DNA from: Actinomycetales bacterium
Lineage (GTDB): Bacteria; Actinomycetota; Actinomycetes; Actinomycetales; BWSM-131
Direction: 5' to 3'
Assembly (NCBI GenBank): GCA_030149025.1
Contig: JASBSH010000126.1
Span: 1 to 10,334, forward strand
Length of the DNA stretch: 10,334 nucleotides
How positions within the stretch are numbered: the first letter of the stretch is position 1; every line of letters begins with the position of its first letter. Below the pieces are notes generated by a model, which was not told the DNA's origin, did not search any database, and worked only from the letters and a program-made list of their open reading frames with translations. A program made the translations under genes and the position numbers. Positions 1 through 5,951 of this stretch are shown here, piece after piece.

Positions 1-8
1 GCGACGTC

Positions 9-281
9 CTACCCGGCCGTTGGCGCGCCCGACCCGCCGGTCCGCGCGCCGGACGCCGCGAGCCGCTCGGCCTCGTCCTGGCCGAGCGCGCTCACGGTGG
101 CGCAGTACGAGCACTGCATCGTGTACCGCCGGCGGGTCGTGAACAGGGGGATGAAGAACAGGGTGAACTTCGTCGTCCACTCCTCGATCCGCTGGGCGGC
201 CGGGTTGCCGCAGAACTGGCACACCAGCGTGACCACGGCCAGGACCTCGGGGACGCGCTTGAAGCCGAAGAGGAGGATCAC
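9..281 (-). CDS. Small zinc-ribbon protein at the end of the paa operon
   Basis: A 90-residue protein with two CxxC pairs, C21-C24 (CQFC, followed by GNPAAQR) and C57-C60 (CSYC). The segment between them contains KFTLFFIPLF, a hydrophobic stretch typical of small actinobacterial zinc-ribbon proteins. The four cysteines would hold one zinc ion, which is inferred from the family pattern. The last 15 or so residues are Gly/Ala/Thr-rich and probably disordered. The start is GTG at 279-281, and the purine-rich GGGAGA lies almost directly against it, closer than usual for a Shine-Dalgarno site, so the exact start is uncertain. The gene begins 12 bases after the paaE stop on the same strand and is probably co-transcribed with paaABCDE. 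Its function is unknown. The position suggests, but does not show, a role connected with the epoxidase. It is neither a DNA-binding domain nor an enzyme that I can recognise. Confidence 0.8.
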   Translation of the reverse strand: MILLFGFKRVPEVLAVVTLVCQFCGNPAAQRIEEWTTKFTLFFIPLFTTRRRYTMQCSYCATVSALGQDEAERLAASGARTGGSGAPTAG

Positions 282-293
282 TCTCCCAGCCTG

Positions 294-1433
294 TCAGGCG
301 TCGTAGTCGAGCACCACGCGATCAGTCACCGGATGCGACTGGCACGCCAGCACGATGCCGCGCTCGAGCTCCTCCGGCTCGAGGGCGTAGTTGCGGTCCA
401 TCCGCACCTCACCCTCGACCACCCGGGCCCGGCAGGTGCCGCACACCCCGCCGGTGCAGGAGAACGGGGCGTCCGGCCGGACCTGCAGCGTCGCGTCGAG
501 GATGGTCTGCGACCGGCTCGCCATCCGGATCGTGCTCGTGCGCCCGTCCAGGCTGACCACGACCTCGGCCTCCGCCGCGACCAGCTCCTCCTCCTCGGGC
601 GCCCGGGTGACGGGTGCGTCCTCGACGTGGAAGAGCTCGGTGTGCACGCTGCGCTGATCGGCCCCGCGGCGGGTCAGCAGCTCGCGGACGCCGGTGACCA
701 TCTCGAACGGGCCGCACAGGTACCACCCGTCGACACCGTCGAAGCCCACTAGCGCGTCGACGAGGCGCTCCACGCGCTCCGGGTCCAGGCGGCCGGTCAG
801 CAGCTCGGAGTCCTGCGGCTCGCGGCTGAGCACGTGGACGAGCTGGAACCTGTCCGGGTAGCGGTTCTTCAGGTCGGCGAGCTCCTCGAGGAACATCACG
901 GACGACGTCCGCCGGTTCCCGTAAAGCAGCGTCACCTGGCTGCGTGGCTCGTCACGCAACAGGCTCGACACGATCGACAGCACCGGGGTGATGCCCGACC
1001 CGGCCGCGACCGCGACGTGCCGGCGCGCCGTGTCGGGCTGAGGCACCGCCCCGAAGTGGCCCTGCGGCGTCATCACGTCAAGCTCGTCCCCGGCAGCCAG
1101 CTTCTCGTGCACGAATCCGGAGAACGCGCCGCCCTTCAGCCGCTTGATACCGACGCGCAGCGCGACCGGCCCGCCGTCGACCGGCACCGGGTCGCAGATG
1201 GAGTACGACCGCCGCACCGTATGCCCGTCGACCTCGGCGCGGAACGTGAGGTGCTGGCCCGCGGTGAACCGGTACTCCTCCGCCAGCTCGCCTGGGACGC
1301 CGACCGTGATGGTCACCGCGCCGTCCGCGAGCTCGTCGACGGCGAGCACCGGCAGCCGGTGGAACGCGGCTCGTCCCGCGCGCCGCCCGACAGCCTCCAC
1401 CGCACGCTCCAACTCCTGGGTCACCTCGGCCAT
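294..1433 (-). CDS. paaE: Phenylacetyl-CoA 1,2-epoxidase reductase subunit PaaE
   Basis: This flavoprotein passes electrons from NADPH through FAD and a 2Fe-2S cluster to the di-iron site of PaaA during epoxidation of phenylacetyl-CoA. The protein has 379 residues, slightly longer than the enterobacterial form because of about 25 extra N-terminal residues. The FAD domain carries the RRSYSIC motif at residues 74-80. The nucleotide domain has GSGITP at 145-150 and CGP at 240-242. The C-terminal plant-type ferredoxin domain holds the cluster cysteines C326, C331, C334 and C364 in the order C-x4-C-x2-C...C. All expected cofactor motifs are intact. I chose ATG at 1431-1433. An in-frame TTG at 1464-1466, which overlaps the paaD stop (TTGA), would add 11 residues and is possible. 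No strong Shine-Dalgarno site precedes either start. The gene is the last epoxidase component gene of the operon. Confidence 0.95.
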   Translation of the reverse strand: MAEVTQELERAVEAVGRRAGRAAFHRLPVLAVDELADGAVTITVGVPGELAEEYRFTAGQHLTFRAEVDGHTVRRSYSICDPVPVDGGPVALRVGIKRLKGGAFSGFVHEKLAAGDELDVMTPQGHFGAVPQPDTARRHVAVAAGSGITPVLSIVSSLLRDEPRSQVTLLYGNRRTSSVMFLEELADLKNRYPDRFQLVHVLSREPQDSELLTGRLDPERVERLVDALVGFDGVDGWYLCGPFEMVTGVRELLTRRGADQRSVHTELFHVEDAPVTRAPEEEELVAAEAEVVVSLDGRTSTIRMASRSQTILDATLQVRPDAPFSCTGGVCGTCRARVVEGEVRMDRNYALEPEELERGIVLACQSHPVTDRVVLDYDA

Positions 1434-1462
1434 CACAAACCCATCGCTCAGCTGCTCTTGGA

Positions 1463-2020
1463 TCAAATCGTCTTGAAGTGGTCGAACGGCTCACCGCAGG
1501 AACGGCACTGCCAGAAGGACTTGCAGGCGGTGGAGCCGAACCGGCTCACCTCACCGGTGTCCCGCGAGCCGCAACGTGGGCACGCGACGTCGGCGGGCCG
1601 GCGTCCGATCGACATCCCGCTCGTGACCAGCACCGGGCCGGCGGCCGCCCTGCCGGTCGGCGGGGCGATGCCGAACTCCTCCAGCTTGCGGTGGGCCTCG
1701 TCGCTCATCCAGTCCGTCGTCCACGCGGGCGACAGCACTGTGTGCACCCGCGCGCGCAGGCCGTGCCGGCGCACAGCGTCGGCCGCCATCCGCGCGATGA
1801 CTTCCGTTGCGGGACAACCGGAGTAGGTCGGCGTCAGGTCCACGTCGACGGCACCCGGCTCGTCCTCAGCGACACGCACGTCGCGCACGATGCCCAGGTC
1901 GCCGAGCGTCAGGACGGGTACCTCCGGGTCCGTGACGTTCTCCACCGAGCGCCGGACGGCGGCCAGCTCGGCCTCCGTGACCGGCCGCGACGCCGCTTCG
2001 GTCACCATCTGCCGCGTCAC
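1463..2020 (-). CDS. paaD: PaaD, maturation factor of phenylacetyl-CoA epoxidase (DUF59/MIP18 family)
   Basis: PaaD proteins are needed for activity of the PaaABCE epoxidase and are thought to help insert or repair its iron or Fe-S centres. The N-terminal half is a DUF59/MIP18 domain, with TDPEVPVLTLGDLGIV near residue 30 and PTYSGCP near 64-70, which contains the family's conserved cysteine. The C-terminal part is a zinc-ribbon-like module with CPRC near 147-150 and CRSC near 172-175, plus an extra cysteine near 166, ending in FDHFK as in other PaaD proteins. I took the GTG at 2018-2020 as start because it makes the same GTGA stop/start overlap with the preceding gene as the other junctions of the operon. 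A GTG directly upstream (2021-2023) and an ATG downstream (2006-2008) are alternatives. The product is 185 residues. Confidence 0.93.
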   Translation of the reverse strand: MTRQMVTEAASRPVTEAELAAVRRSVENVTDPEVPVLTLGDLGIVRDVRVAEDEPGAVDVDLTPTYSGCPATEVIARMAADAVRRHGLRARVHTVLSPAWTTDWMSDEAHRKLEEFGIAPPTGRAAAGPVLVTSGMSIGRRPADVACPRCGSRDTGEVSRFGSTACKSFWQCRSCGEPFDHFKTI

Positions 2021-2826
2021 CACGTCGAGCCCGGGTACGAGCGTGGGATGTGCTGCATCTCGGCCAGCACGTAGCCGAGGTGCTCGCTGTGGATGCCCTC
2101 ACGCCCGCCGCGGGACCGCCGCGTGGGCTCGGGTACCTGCAGCGTGGCCTGCTCGATGACGGCCGTCCACCGTCGCTCGCACTCCTCCCGCAGCGACGAC
2201 GGCAGCGGCACCACACCGGCGGAGGCGAGCTCGGCGGCGTCCTCGGTGTCGGTGAACAGCTCGTCGACGTACGGCCACACCTCGTCCAGCCCCGCCTGCA
2301 TGCGCCGGTGGCTCTCCTGCGTGCCGTCGCCGAGCCGCAGAGTCCACTGCTCGGCGTGGTCGCGGTGGTAGTCGACCTCCTTGACCGCCTTGGCGGCGAT
2401 GCCGGCGAGCGTCGGGTCGGGGCTCGTCGCGAGCCGCGAGAGCCGCGAGTACAGGGCGTACTGGTAGGTGGAGAAGACCAGCTGACGGGCGATGCTGAAC
2501 GCGAAGTCACCCCGGGGCTGCTCCACCAGGTGCACGCACCGGAACTCCCGCTCGTCCCGGAAGAACGCGAGGTCGTCCTCGCTGCGGGCCGGCTCACCGG
2601 TGTAGGTCGCCTCCACCTCACCGGCGTAGGTCAGCAGCGCCCGGGCCTGGCCGAGCAGGTCCAGGGCGATGTTGCCCAGCGCCATGTCCTCCTCGATCTG
2701 TGGCGCGCGACTCATCCACTCCCCCAGCCGCTGGGTGAGGATCAGCGCGTCGTCGCCGAGGGCGAGGCAGTACCGCGCCAGCGCCTGCGGCCGCACCTGT
2801 GTCGTGACAGCAGCTTCGGGGCTCAC
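2017..2826 (-). CDS. paaC: PaaC, structural subunit of phenylacetyl-CoA 1,2-epoxidase
   Basis: PaaC is the ferritin-like partner of the catalytic subunit PaaA. It forms the stable PaaAC core of the epoxidase but lacks a working di-iron site. The 269-residue protein matches known PaaC along its length: LGDDALILTQRLGEW near residue 23, MALGNIALDLLGQAR near 48, FFRDEREFR near 88, AAKAVKEVDYH near 144, and EHLGYVLAEMQHIPRSYPG at the C-terminus. It has about 15 extra N-terminal residues compared with the E. coli protein. The start is GTG at 2824-2826, inside a 4-base GTGA overlap with the paaB stop, so translation is probably coupled. The start of paaD overlaps its stop in the same way. Confidence 0.95.
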   Translation of the reverse strand: MSPEAAVTTQVRPQALARYCLALGDDALILTQRLGEWMSRAPQIEEDMALGNIALDLLGQARALLTYAGEVEATYTGEPARSEDDLAFFRDEREFRCVHLVEQPRGDFAFSIARQLVFSTYQYALYSRLSRLATSPDPTLAGIAAKAVKEVDYHRDHAEQWTLRLGDGTQESHRRMQAGLDEVWPYVDELFTDTEDAAELASAGVVPLPSSLREECERRWTAVIEQATLQVPEPTRRSRGGREGIHSEHLGYVLAEMQHIPRSYPGSTW

Positions 2827-3104
2827 AGGTACTCCACGTCCTCGGGCACGTCGTAGAAGGTCGGGTGCCGGTACACCTTGTCGCCGGCCGGGTCGAAGAA
2901 CGAGTCACGCTCGTCCGGGCTCGACGCGGTGATCGCCGCCGCCGGCACGACCCAGATCGACACGCCCTCACCGCGTCTGGTGTACAGGTCCCGCGCGTTG
3001 CGCAGGGCCATCTGCGCGTCCGGCGCGTGCAGGGAGCCGGCGTGCGTGTGGTTCAGCCCCCGCTTGCCCCGGACGAAGACCTCCCACAGTGGCCAGTCGC
3101 TCAC
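2823..3104 (-). CDS. paaB: PaaB subunit of phenylacetyl-CoA 1,2-epoxidase
   Basis: A 93-residue protein almost identical in layout to known PaaB: WPLWEVFVRGKRGLNHTHAGS at the N-terminus (residues 4-24), MALRNARDLYTRR in the middle, SIWVVPA, then FFDPAGDKVYRHPTFYDVP at the C-terminus. PaaB is a small non-catalytic subunit that bridges PaaAC units and is required for epoxidase function in cells. The length is normal for the family. The start is GTG at 3102-3104, overlapping the TGA of paaA in a GTGA junction. The stop in turn overlaps the paaC start. No independent Shine-Dalgarno site is needed if translation is coupled. Confidence 0.95.
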   Translation of the reverse strand: MSDWPLWEVFVRGKRGLNHTHAGSLHAPDAQMALRNARDLYTRRGEGVSIWVVPAAAITASSPDERDSFFDPAGDKVYRHPTFYDVPEDVEYL

Positions 3105-4174
3105 GCCACTGCCTCCTCACGCGCCTGCGCCGTCCTCTTCGCCTGCTTCGCGGCGTACGCACTGGCCGCCTCACGCACCCACGCGCCGTCCTCGTGCGCC
3201 TTGCGGCGGTGGGCGATGCGCTGGGCGTTGCACGGGCCGTCACCCGACAGCACCCGCTTGAACTCCGACCAGTCGATCTCCCCGAACCGCCAGTGGGCCG
3301 ACTCCTCGTCGTACCGCAGGTCCGGGTCCGGCAGCGTCAGCCCGAGCTTCTGCGCCTGGGGCACCGTCATGTCCACGAACCGCTGCCGCAGCTCGTCGTT
3401 GCTGAACCGCTTGATGCCCCACGCCATGGACTGCTCGGAGTGCGAGGACTCGGCGTCCGGCGGGCCGAACATCATCAGCGCCGGCCACCACCAGCGGTTG
3501 GCGGCGTCCTGCGCCATCGCCTTCTGCTCTGAGGTGCCGCGCGACAGCGCCCAGAGGATCTCGAACCCCTGGCGCTGGTGGAAGGACTCCTCCTTGCAGA
3601 CCCGGATCATCGCCCGGGCGTAGGGACCGTAGGAGCAGCGGCACAGCGGCACCTGGTTCATGATCGCCGCGCCGTCGACGAGCCAGCCGATGGCGCCGAC
3701 GTCGGCCCAGGTCAGGGTGGGGTAGTTGAAGATCGTGGAGTACTTCTGCTTGCCCGAGTGCAGGGCGTCGAGCAGCTCGTCGCGCCCGGCGCCGAGCGTC
3801 TCCGCAGCCGAGTACAGGTAGAGCCCGTGGCCGGCCTCGTCCTGCACCTTCGCGATCAGGATCGCCTTGCGCCGCAGGCTCGGGGCCCGGGTGATCCAGT
3901 TGCCCTCCGGCTGCATGCCGATGATCTCGGAGTGCGCGTGCTGCGCGATCTGCCGCACGAGGGTCTTGCGGTAGGCCTCCGGCATCCAGTCCCGTGGCTC
4001 GATGCGCTGGTCAGCGGCGATCAGGGCGTCGAACTGCTCCTGCCGGTCCGCGACCTCGGCCTCGGACAGCAGCTGCGCCCGCCGGTCCTCGTGCGCCATC
4101 GCCTGCTCGACCCCGCCGGTCTCGGCAGCGTTGAGCGGCTCCGAAGGCTCGGTGGAAAAGTCGTTCCCGTACAT
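3101..4174 (-). CDS. paaA: Catalytic di-iron subunit PaaA of phenylacetyl-CoA 1,2-epoxidase
   Basis: PaaA is the catalytic oxygenase subunit. It uses O2 and electrons from PaaE to make the ring-1,2-epoxide of phenylacetyl-CoA, the committing step of aerobic phenylacetate breakdown. The 357-residue protein has the ferritin-like fold signatures. The two E-x-x-H metal-binding motifs lie in QDEAGH (residues 111-116, E113/H116) and EESFH (195-199, E196/H199), and GMQPEGNWI is at 86-94. The reading frame stays open far upstream, to about 5005. The true start is clearly ATG at 4172-4174, because the similarity to PaaA begins just after it and AGGAGG (4180-4185) lies 5 bases before it. The N-terminal 45 residues are Glu/Ala-rich and variable. 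The C-terminal 30 residues are Ala/Lys/Arg-rich and extend past the conserved core. First gene of the operon, behind a palindromic candidate operator. Confidence 0.96.
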   Translation of the reverse strand: MYGNDFSTEPSEPLNAAETGGVEQAMAHEDRRAQLLSEAEVADRQEQFDALIAADQRIEPRDWMPEAYRKTLVRQIAQHAHSEIIGMQPEGNWITRAPSLRRKAILIAKVQDEAGHGLYLYSAAETLGAGRDELLDALHSGKQKYSTIFNYPTLTWADVGAIGWLVDGAAIMNQVPLCRCSYGPYARAMIRVCKEESFHQRQGFEILWALSRGTSEQKAMAQDAANRWWWPALMMFGPPDAESSHSEQSMAWGIKRFSNDELRQRFVDMTVPQAQKLGLTLPDPDLRYDEESAHWRFGEIDWSEFKRVLSGDGPCNAQRIAHRRKAHEDGAWVREAASAYAAKQAKRTAQAREEAVA

Positions 4175-4179
4175 CGGGC

Positions 4180-4185
4180 CCTCCT
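4180..4185 (-). promoter_or_regulatory. Ribosome binding site of paaA
   Basis: AGGAGG on the minus strand, 5 bases before the ATG at 4172-4174. It is a full match to the anti-Shine-Dalgarno core and decides the start against the long open frame upstream. Confidence 0.85.
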
Positions 4186-4208
4186 GTCGATCCGATCGCC
4201 TGCTGCCC

Positions 4209-4228
4209 AGTGTCACCCCTGTGACACT
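4209..4228. promoter_or_regulatory. Perfect inverted repeat, candidate operator of the paa operon
   Basis: The arms AGTGTCAC (4209-4216) and GTGACACT (4221-4228) are exact reverse complements separated by CCCT. The element sits 35 bases before the paaA start codon, between the divergent paa and GNAT-azlCD operons. On the minus strand a weak promoter pair can be drawn: TTGCGC (4232-4237) as -35, then 17 bases, then GACACT (4209-4214) as -10. The left arm would then overlap the -10 box, as expected for repression. This promoter placement is inference. The arm and gap size fit a dimeric helix-turn-helix regulator, and paa operons are commonly controlled by GntR-type (PaaX), TetR-type (PaaR) or similar repressors responding to phenylacetyl-CoA. 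No regulator gene is in the window. The repeat is followed by no T-run and lies upstream of both genes, so a terminator role is unlikely. Confidence 0.65.
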
Positions 4229-4249
4229 TTCGCGCAAGAACCGGGCGAG

Positions 4250-4257
4250 AGTGTCAT
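4250..4257 (+). promoter_or_regulatory. Third half-site of the candidate operator
   Basis: AGTGTCAT differs from the palindrome arm AGTGTCAC only in the last base and starts exactly 41 bases after the left arm, close to four helical turns. No matching second arm follows it. It overlaps a possible -35 (GTGTCA, 4251-4256) for the plus-strand operon. It could be a weaker accessory binding site or chance. Confidence 0.35.
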
Positions 4258-4279
4258 ACGCAGCCTCTGGGACGATAAG
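4251..4279 (+). promoter_or_regulatory. Possible promoter of the GNAT-azlCD operon, leaderless
   Basis: GTGTCA (4251-4256) matches the -35 consensus at four of six positions. After 17 bases comes GATAAG (4274-4279), a fair -10. Transcription would then begin at or beside the ATG at 4285, giving a leaderless message, which is common in actinobacteria. The lack of a clear Shine-Dalgarno site before 4285 agrees with this. The call rests on weak matches only. Confidence 0.3.
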
Positions 4280-4284
4280 GGCCG

Positions 4285-4908
4285 ATGGAACCCACCGAGA
4301 CCCCGGACGTGCTCGCGCCCTCACCGGCCGACGCCTCCGTCCGCGCCGCCCGCACAGCCGACCTGCCGGCCATCGGCGCCATCCACGCTCGCGCTTGGTC
4401 CACGACCTACCGGGACCTCGTCCCGCCCGAGGCGCTCCCCCACGTGAACGCCGCCGAGCTGACCGAGGCGTGGCGGCCGTGGCTCGAGCAGGCGAACAGC
4501 GGCTGGTTGCTGCGCCACCTCCTGGTCGCCTGCACCGGACCGACCGTCGTCGGGTTCGCCGCGTTCGGCCCCACAGCGGAGTCCGGCGCCCCGACATCCG
4601 GCTCCTTCCCCGCAGAGCTGACGGCCCTCTACGTGGACGGCGTCCACCAGCGTCACGGGCACGGCTCGCGTCTGCTCGCGGCCGGGGTCGATCTGCTCCG
4701 CGAGGACGGCGCCACGCAGCTGGTCTGCTGGGTGCCGGCCGGTGACGGGCCGCGGATCGCGTTCCTGCGGTCGGCGGGGCTGGCACCGGACGGCGCCGCA
4801 AGGCTCCTGCTTCCCGACGAGGAAGCGGACGAGCAGAGCAGCGACGGGGTCCGCGAGGTGCGGTTGTGGGCCGAGCTGGGTGCGCCGACCGGTGGCGGCG
4901 CGACATGA
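4285..4908 (+). CDS. GNAT-family N-acetyltransferase
   Basis: A 207-residue protein of the Gcn5-related acetyltransferase family, expected to move an acetyl group from acetyl-CoA to an amine. The fold starts near residue 18 with VRAARTADLPAIGAIHARAW, the typical first strand and helix. Motif A, which binds acetyl-CoA, is at 111-131: ELTALYVD followed by QRHGHGSRLL, with the Q/R-x-x-G-x-G/A core at 122-127. Motif B is near 144-166 (QLVCWVPAGDGPRIAFLRSAGL). A loop of about 20 residues (96-110) precedes motif A. The first 17 residues are Pro/Thr-rich and probably disordered. The substrate cannot be read from sequence. The ATG is at 4285 and no clear Shine-Dalgarno site precedes it. The TGA overlaps the azlC start by 4 bases (ATGA), so it belongs to the exporter operon. 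A role in acetylating an exported or toxic amino compound is only an inference from context. Confidence 0.88.
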   Translation: MEPTETPDVLAPSPADASVRAARTADLPAIGAIHARAWSTTYRDLVPPEALPHVNAAELTEAWRPWLEQANSGWLLRHLLVACTGPTVVGFAAFGPTAESGAPTSGSFPAELTALYVDGVHQRHGHGSRLLAAGVDLLREDGATQLVCWVPAGDGPRIAFLRSAGLAPDGAARLLLPDEEADEQSSDGVREVRLWAELGAPTGGGAT

Positions 4909-5642
4909 GCCGGGCCGAAGTCGACGGCCGGGCGTACGAGGAAGTGGCCGCGGACAAGGCCGGTCCCGGACCAGGGCCGGCGCAACATCCCGCGGGGCCG
5001 ACCATCCGGCAAGCGCTGTCCGTCGGTGTCGCGACCGGCGCCTACGGCATCTCGTTCGGAGCCCTGTCGGTCACCGCCGGCCTGGACCTGCTGCAGACCA
5101 TGGCCCTCAGCCTGCTGATGTTCACCGGAGGGTCCCAGTTCGCGTTCATCGGCGTGATCGGCGCCGGTGGCTCCGGCGCGGCGGCCACCGCGACCGCGGG
5201 GCTGCTCGGGGTGCGCAACGCGCTGTACGGTCTGCAGATGTCCCGCATCGTCGGCGTGCGCGGGATCCGTAGGCTCGCCGCCGCGTGGCTCACCATCGAC
5301 GAGTCCACCGCGGTCGGGTCGCTGCAGCCGACGCCCGGGCTGAGACGGCTCGGGTTCTGGCTCACCGGGCTTTCCGTCTTCGTGCTCTGGAACCTGGCGA
5401 CTGCGGGCGGCGCCGTCGTCGGTGACCTGCTCGGGGACCCGAAGCAGTGGGGCCTGGACGCTGCGGCAGCGGCGGCGTTCCTGGCACTGCTGTGGCCGCG
5501 CCTGCGGGACGGTCAGGCCCGGGCCGTGGCCGCCGCCGCGGTCGTCGTGGCGACGGCCCTGACCCCGATCGCACCGGCCGGTGTACCGGTGCTCGCCGCC
5601 GCCGCGGCCGCGGTCGTGATCGGCTGGAGGAGAGCACGATGA
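4905..5642 (+). CDS. azlC: AzlC-family branched-chain amino acid permease, large subunit
   Basis: Large subunit of a two-component AzlCD exporter. Characterised members export branched-chain amino acids or analogues such as azaleucine, and others export different amino acids. The 245-residue protein has a hydrophilic N-terminus of about 32 residues rich in Gly/Pro, then several membrane segments. Family signatures visible are YGISFGALS near 47-55, the MALSLLMFTGGSQFAF block near 66-81, VRNALYGLQMSR near 102-113 and TIDES near 129-133. The start is ATG at 4905-4907, overlapping the GNAT stop. An in-frame ATG at 4866 would lie inside the GNAT gene and adds only non-conserved residues, so it is rejected. 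azlD follows with another ATGA overlap, the usual pairing for this transporter. The exported substrate is not determinable here. Confidence 0.92.
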   Translation: MSRAEVDGRAYEEVAADKAGPGPGPAQHPAGPTIRQALSVGVATGAYGISFGALSVTAGLDLLQTMALSLLMFTGGSQFAFIGVIGAGGSGAAATATAGLLGVRNALYGLQMSRIVGVRGIRRLAAAWLTIDESTAVGSLQPTPGLRRLGFWLTGLSVFVLWNLATAGGAVVGDLLGDPKQWGLDAAAAAAFLALLWPRLRDGQARAVAAAAVVVATALTPIAPAGVPVLAAAAAAVVIGWRRAR

Positions 5643-5947
5643 CCGGCTGGGTCGCCGTCCTGGCCGCCGCCGGAGTCTGCCTGGCCCTCAAGGTCGCCGG
5701 CTACCTCGTCCCCGGCCGACTGGTGGAAGGCGAGCGAGCCCGCCGCATCGCCGGCCTGGTCACCGTGGCGCTGCTCGCCGCGCTCGTCGCTGTGCAGACC
5801 CTCGGCGCCGGTCAGCGCCTCGCCGTGGACGCCCGTGTCGTCGCGCTCGGCGCCGCGGCCGTCGCGCTCGCGCTGCGCGCCCCGTTCATCGTCGTGGTCG
5901 TGCTCGCCGCCGCCGTCGCAGCGGGCCTGCGCGCACTCGGATGGTGA
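5639..5947 (+). CDS. azlD: AzlD-family branched-chain amino acid transporter, small subunit
   Basis: Small membrane subunit of the AzlCD exporter, 102 residues. Three to four hydrophobic segments are visible, near residues 3-24, 38-55, 66-80 and 83-99. LKVAGYLVPGRL near 17-28 resembles the conserved start of AzlD proteins. The start is ATG at 5639-5641, inside an ATGA overlap with the azlC stop, and GGAGGAG (5626-5632) lies 6 bases upstream. The same frame is open upstream to 5447, but that part lies within azlC and is not real. AzlC and AzlD are both required for export in characterised systems. Confidence 0.9.
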   Translation: MTGWVAVLAAAGVCLALKVAGYLVPGRLVEGERARRIAGLVTVALLAALVAVQTLGAGQRLAVDARVVALGAAAVALALRAPFIVVVVLAAAVAAGLRALGW

Positions 5948-5951
5948 GAAC

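Noticed and set aside
834..1826. Plus-strand open frame of 330 codons opposite paaE and paaD
   Set aside because: It crosses two well-supported genes on the other strand and its composition is Arg/His/Pro-rich like other shadow frames here.
2050..2856. Plus-strand open frame of 268 codons opposite paaC
   Set aside because: It mirrors paaC closely in extent, and PaaC is recognisable along its full length on the minus strand.
4209..4228. Inverted repeat considered as a terminator
   Set aside because: It lies upstream of two divergent genes, has no T-run, and neither operon ends there.
4175..5005. Open frame extending paaA upstream to a 634-residue protein
   Set aside because: The extension runs antisense through the GNAT gene, is Arg/Pro/Gly-rich without conserved sequence, and the AGGAGG at 4180-4185 with ATG at 4172-4174 gives the normal PaaA length.
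5447..5638. Upstream extension of the azlD frame
   Set aside because: It lies wholly inside azlC in another frame and is Arg/Gly-rich. The ATGA overlap and GGAGGAG site fix the start at 5639.
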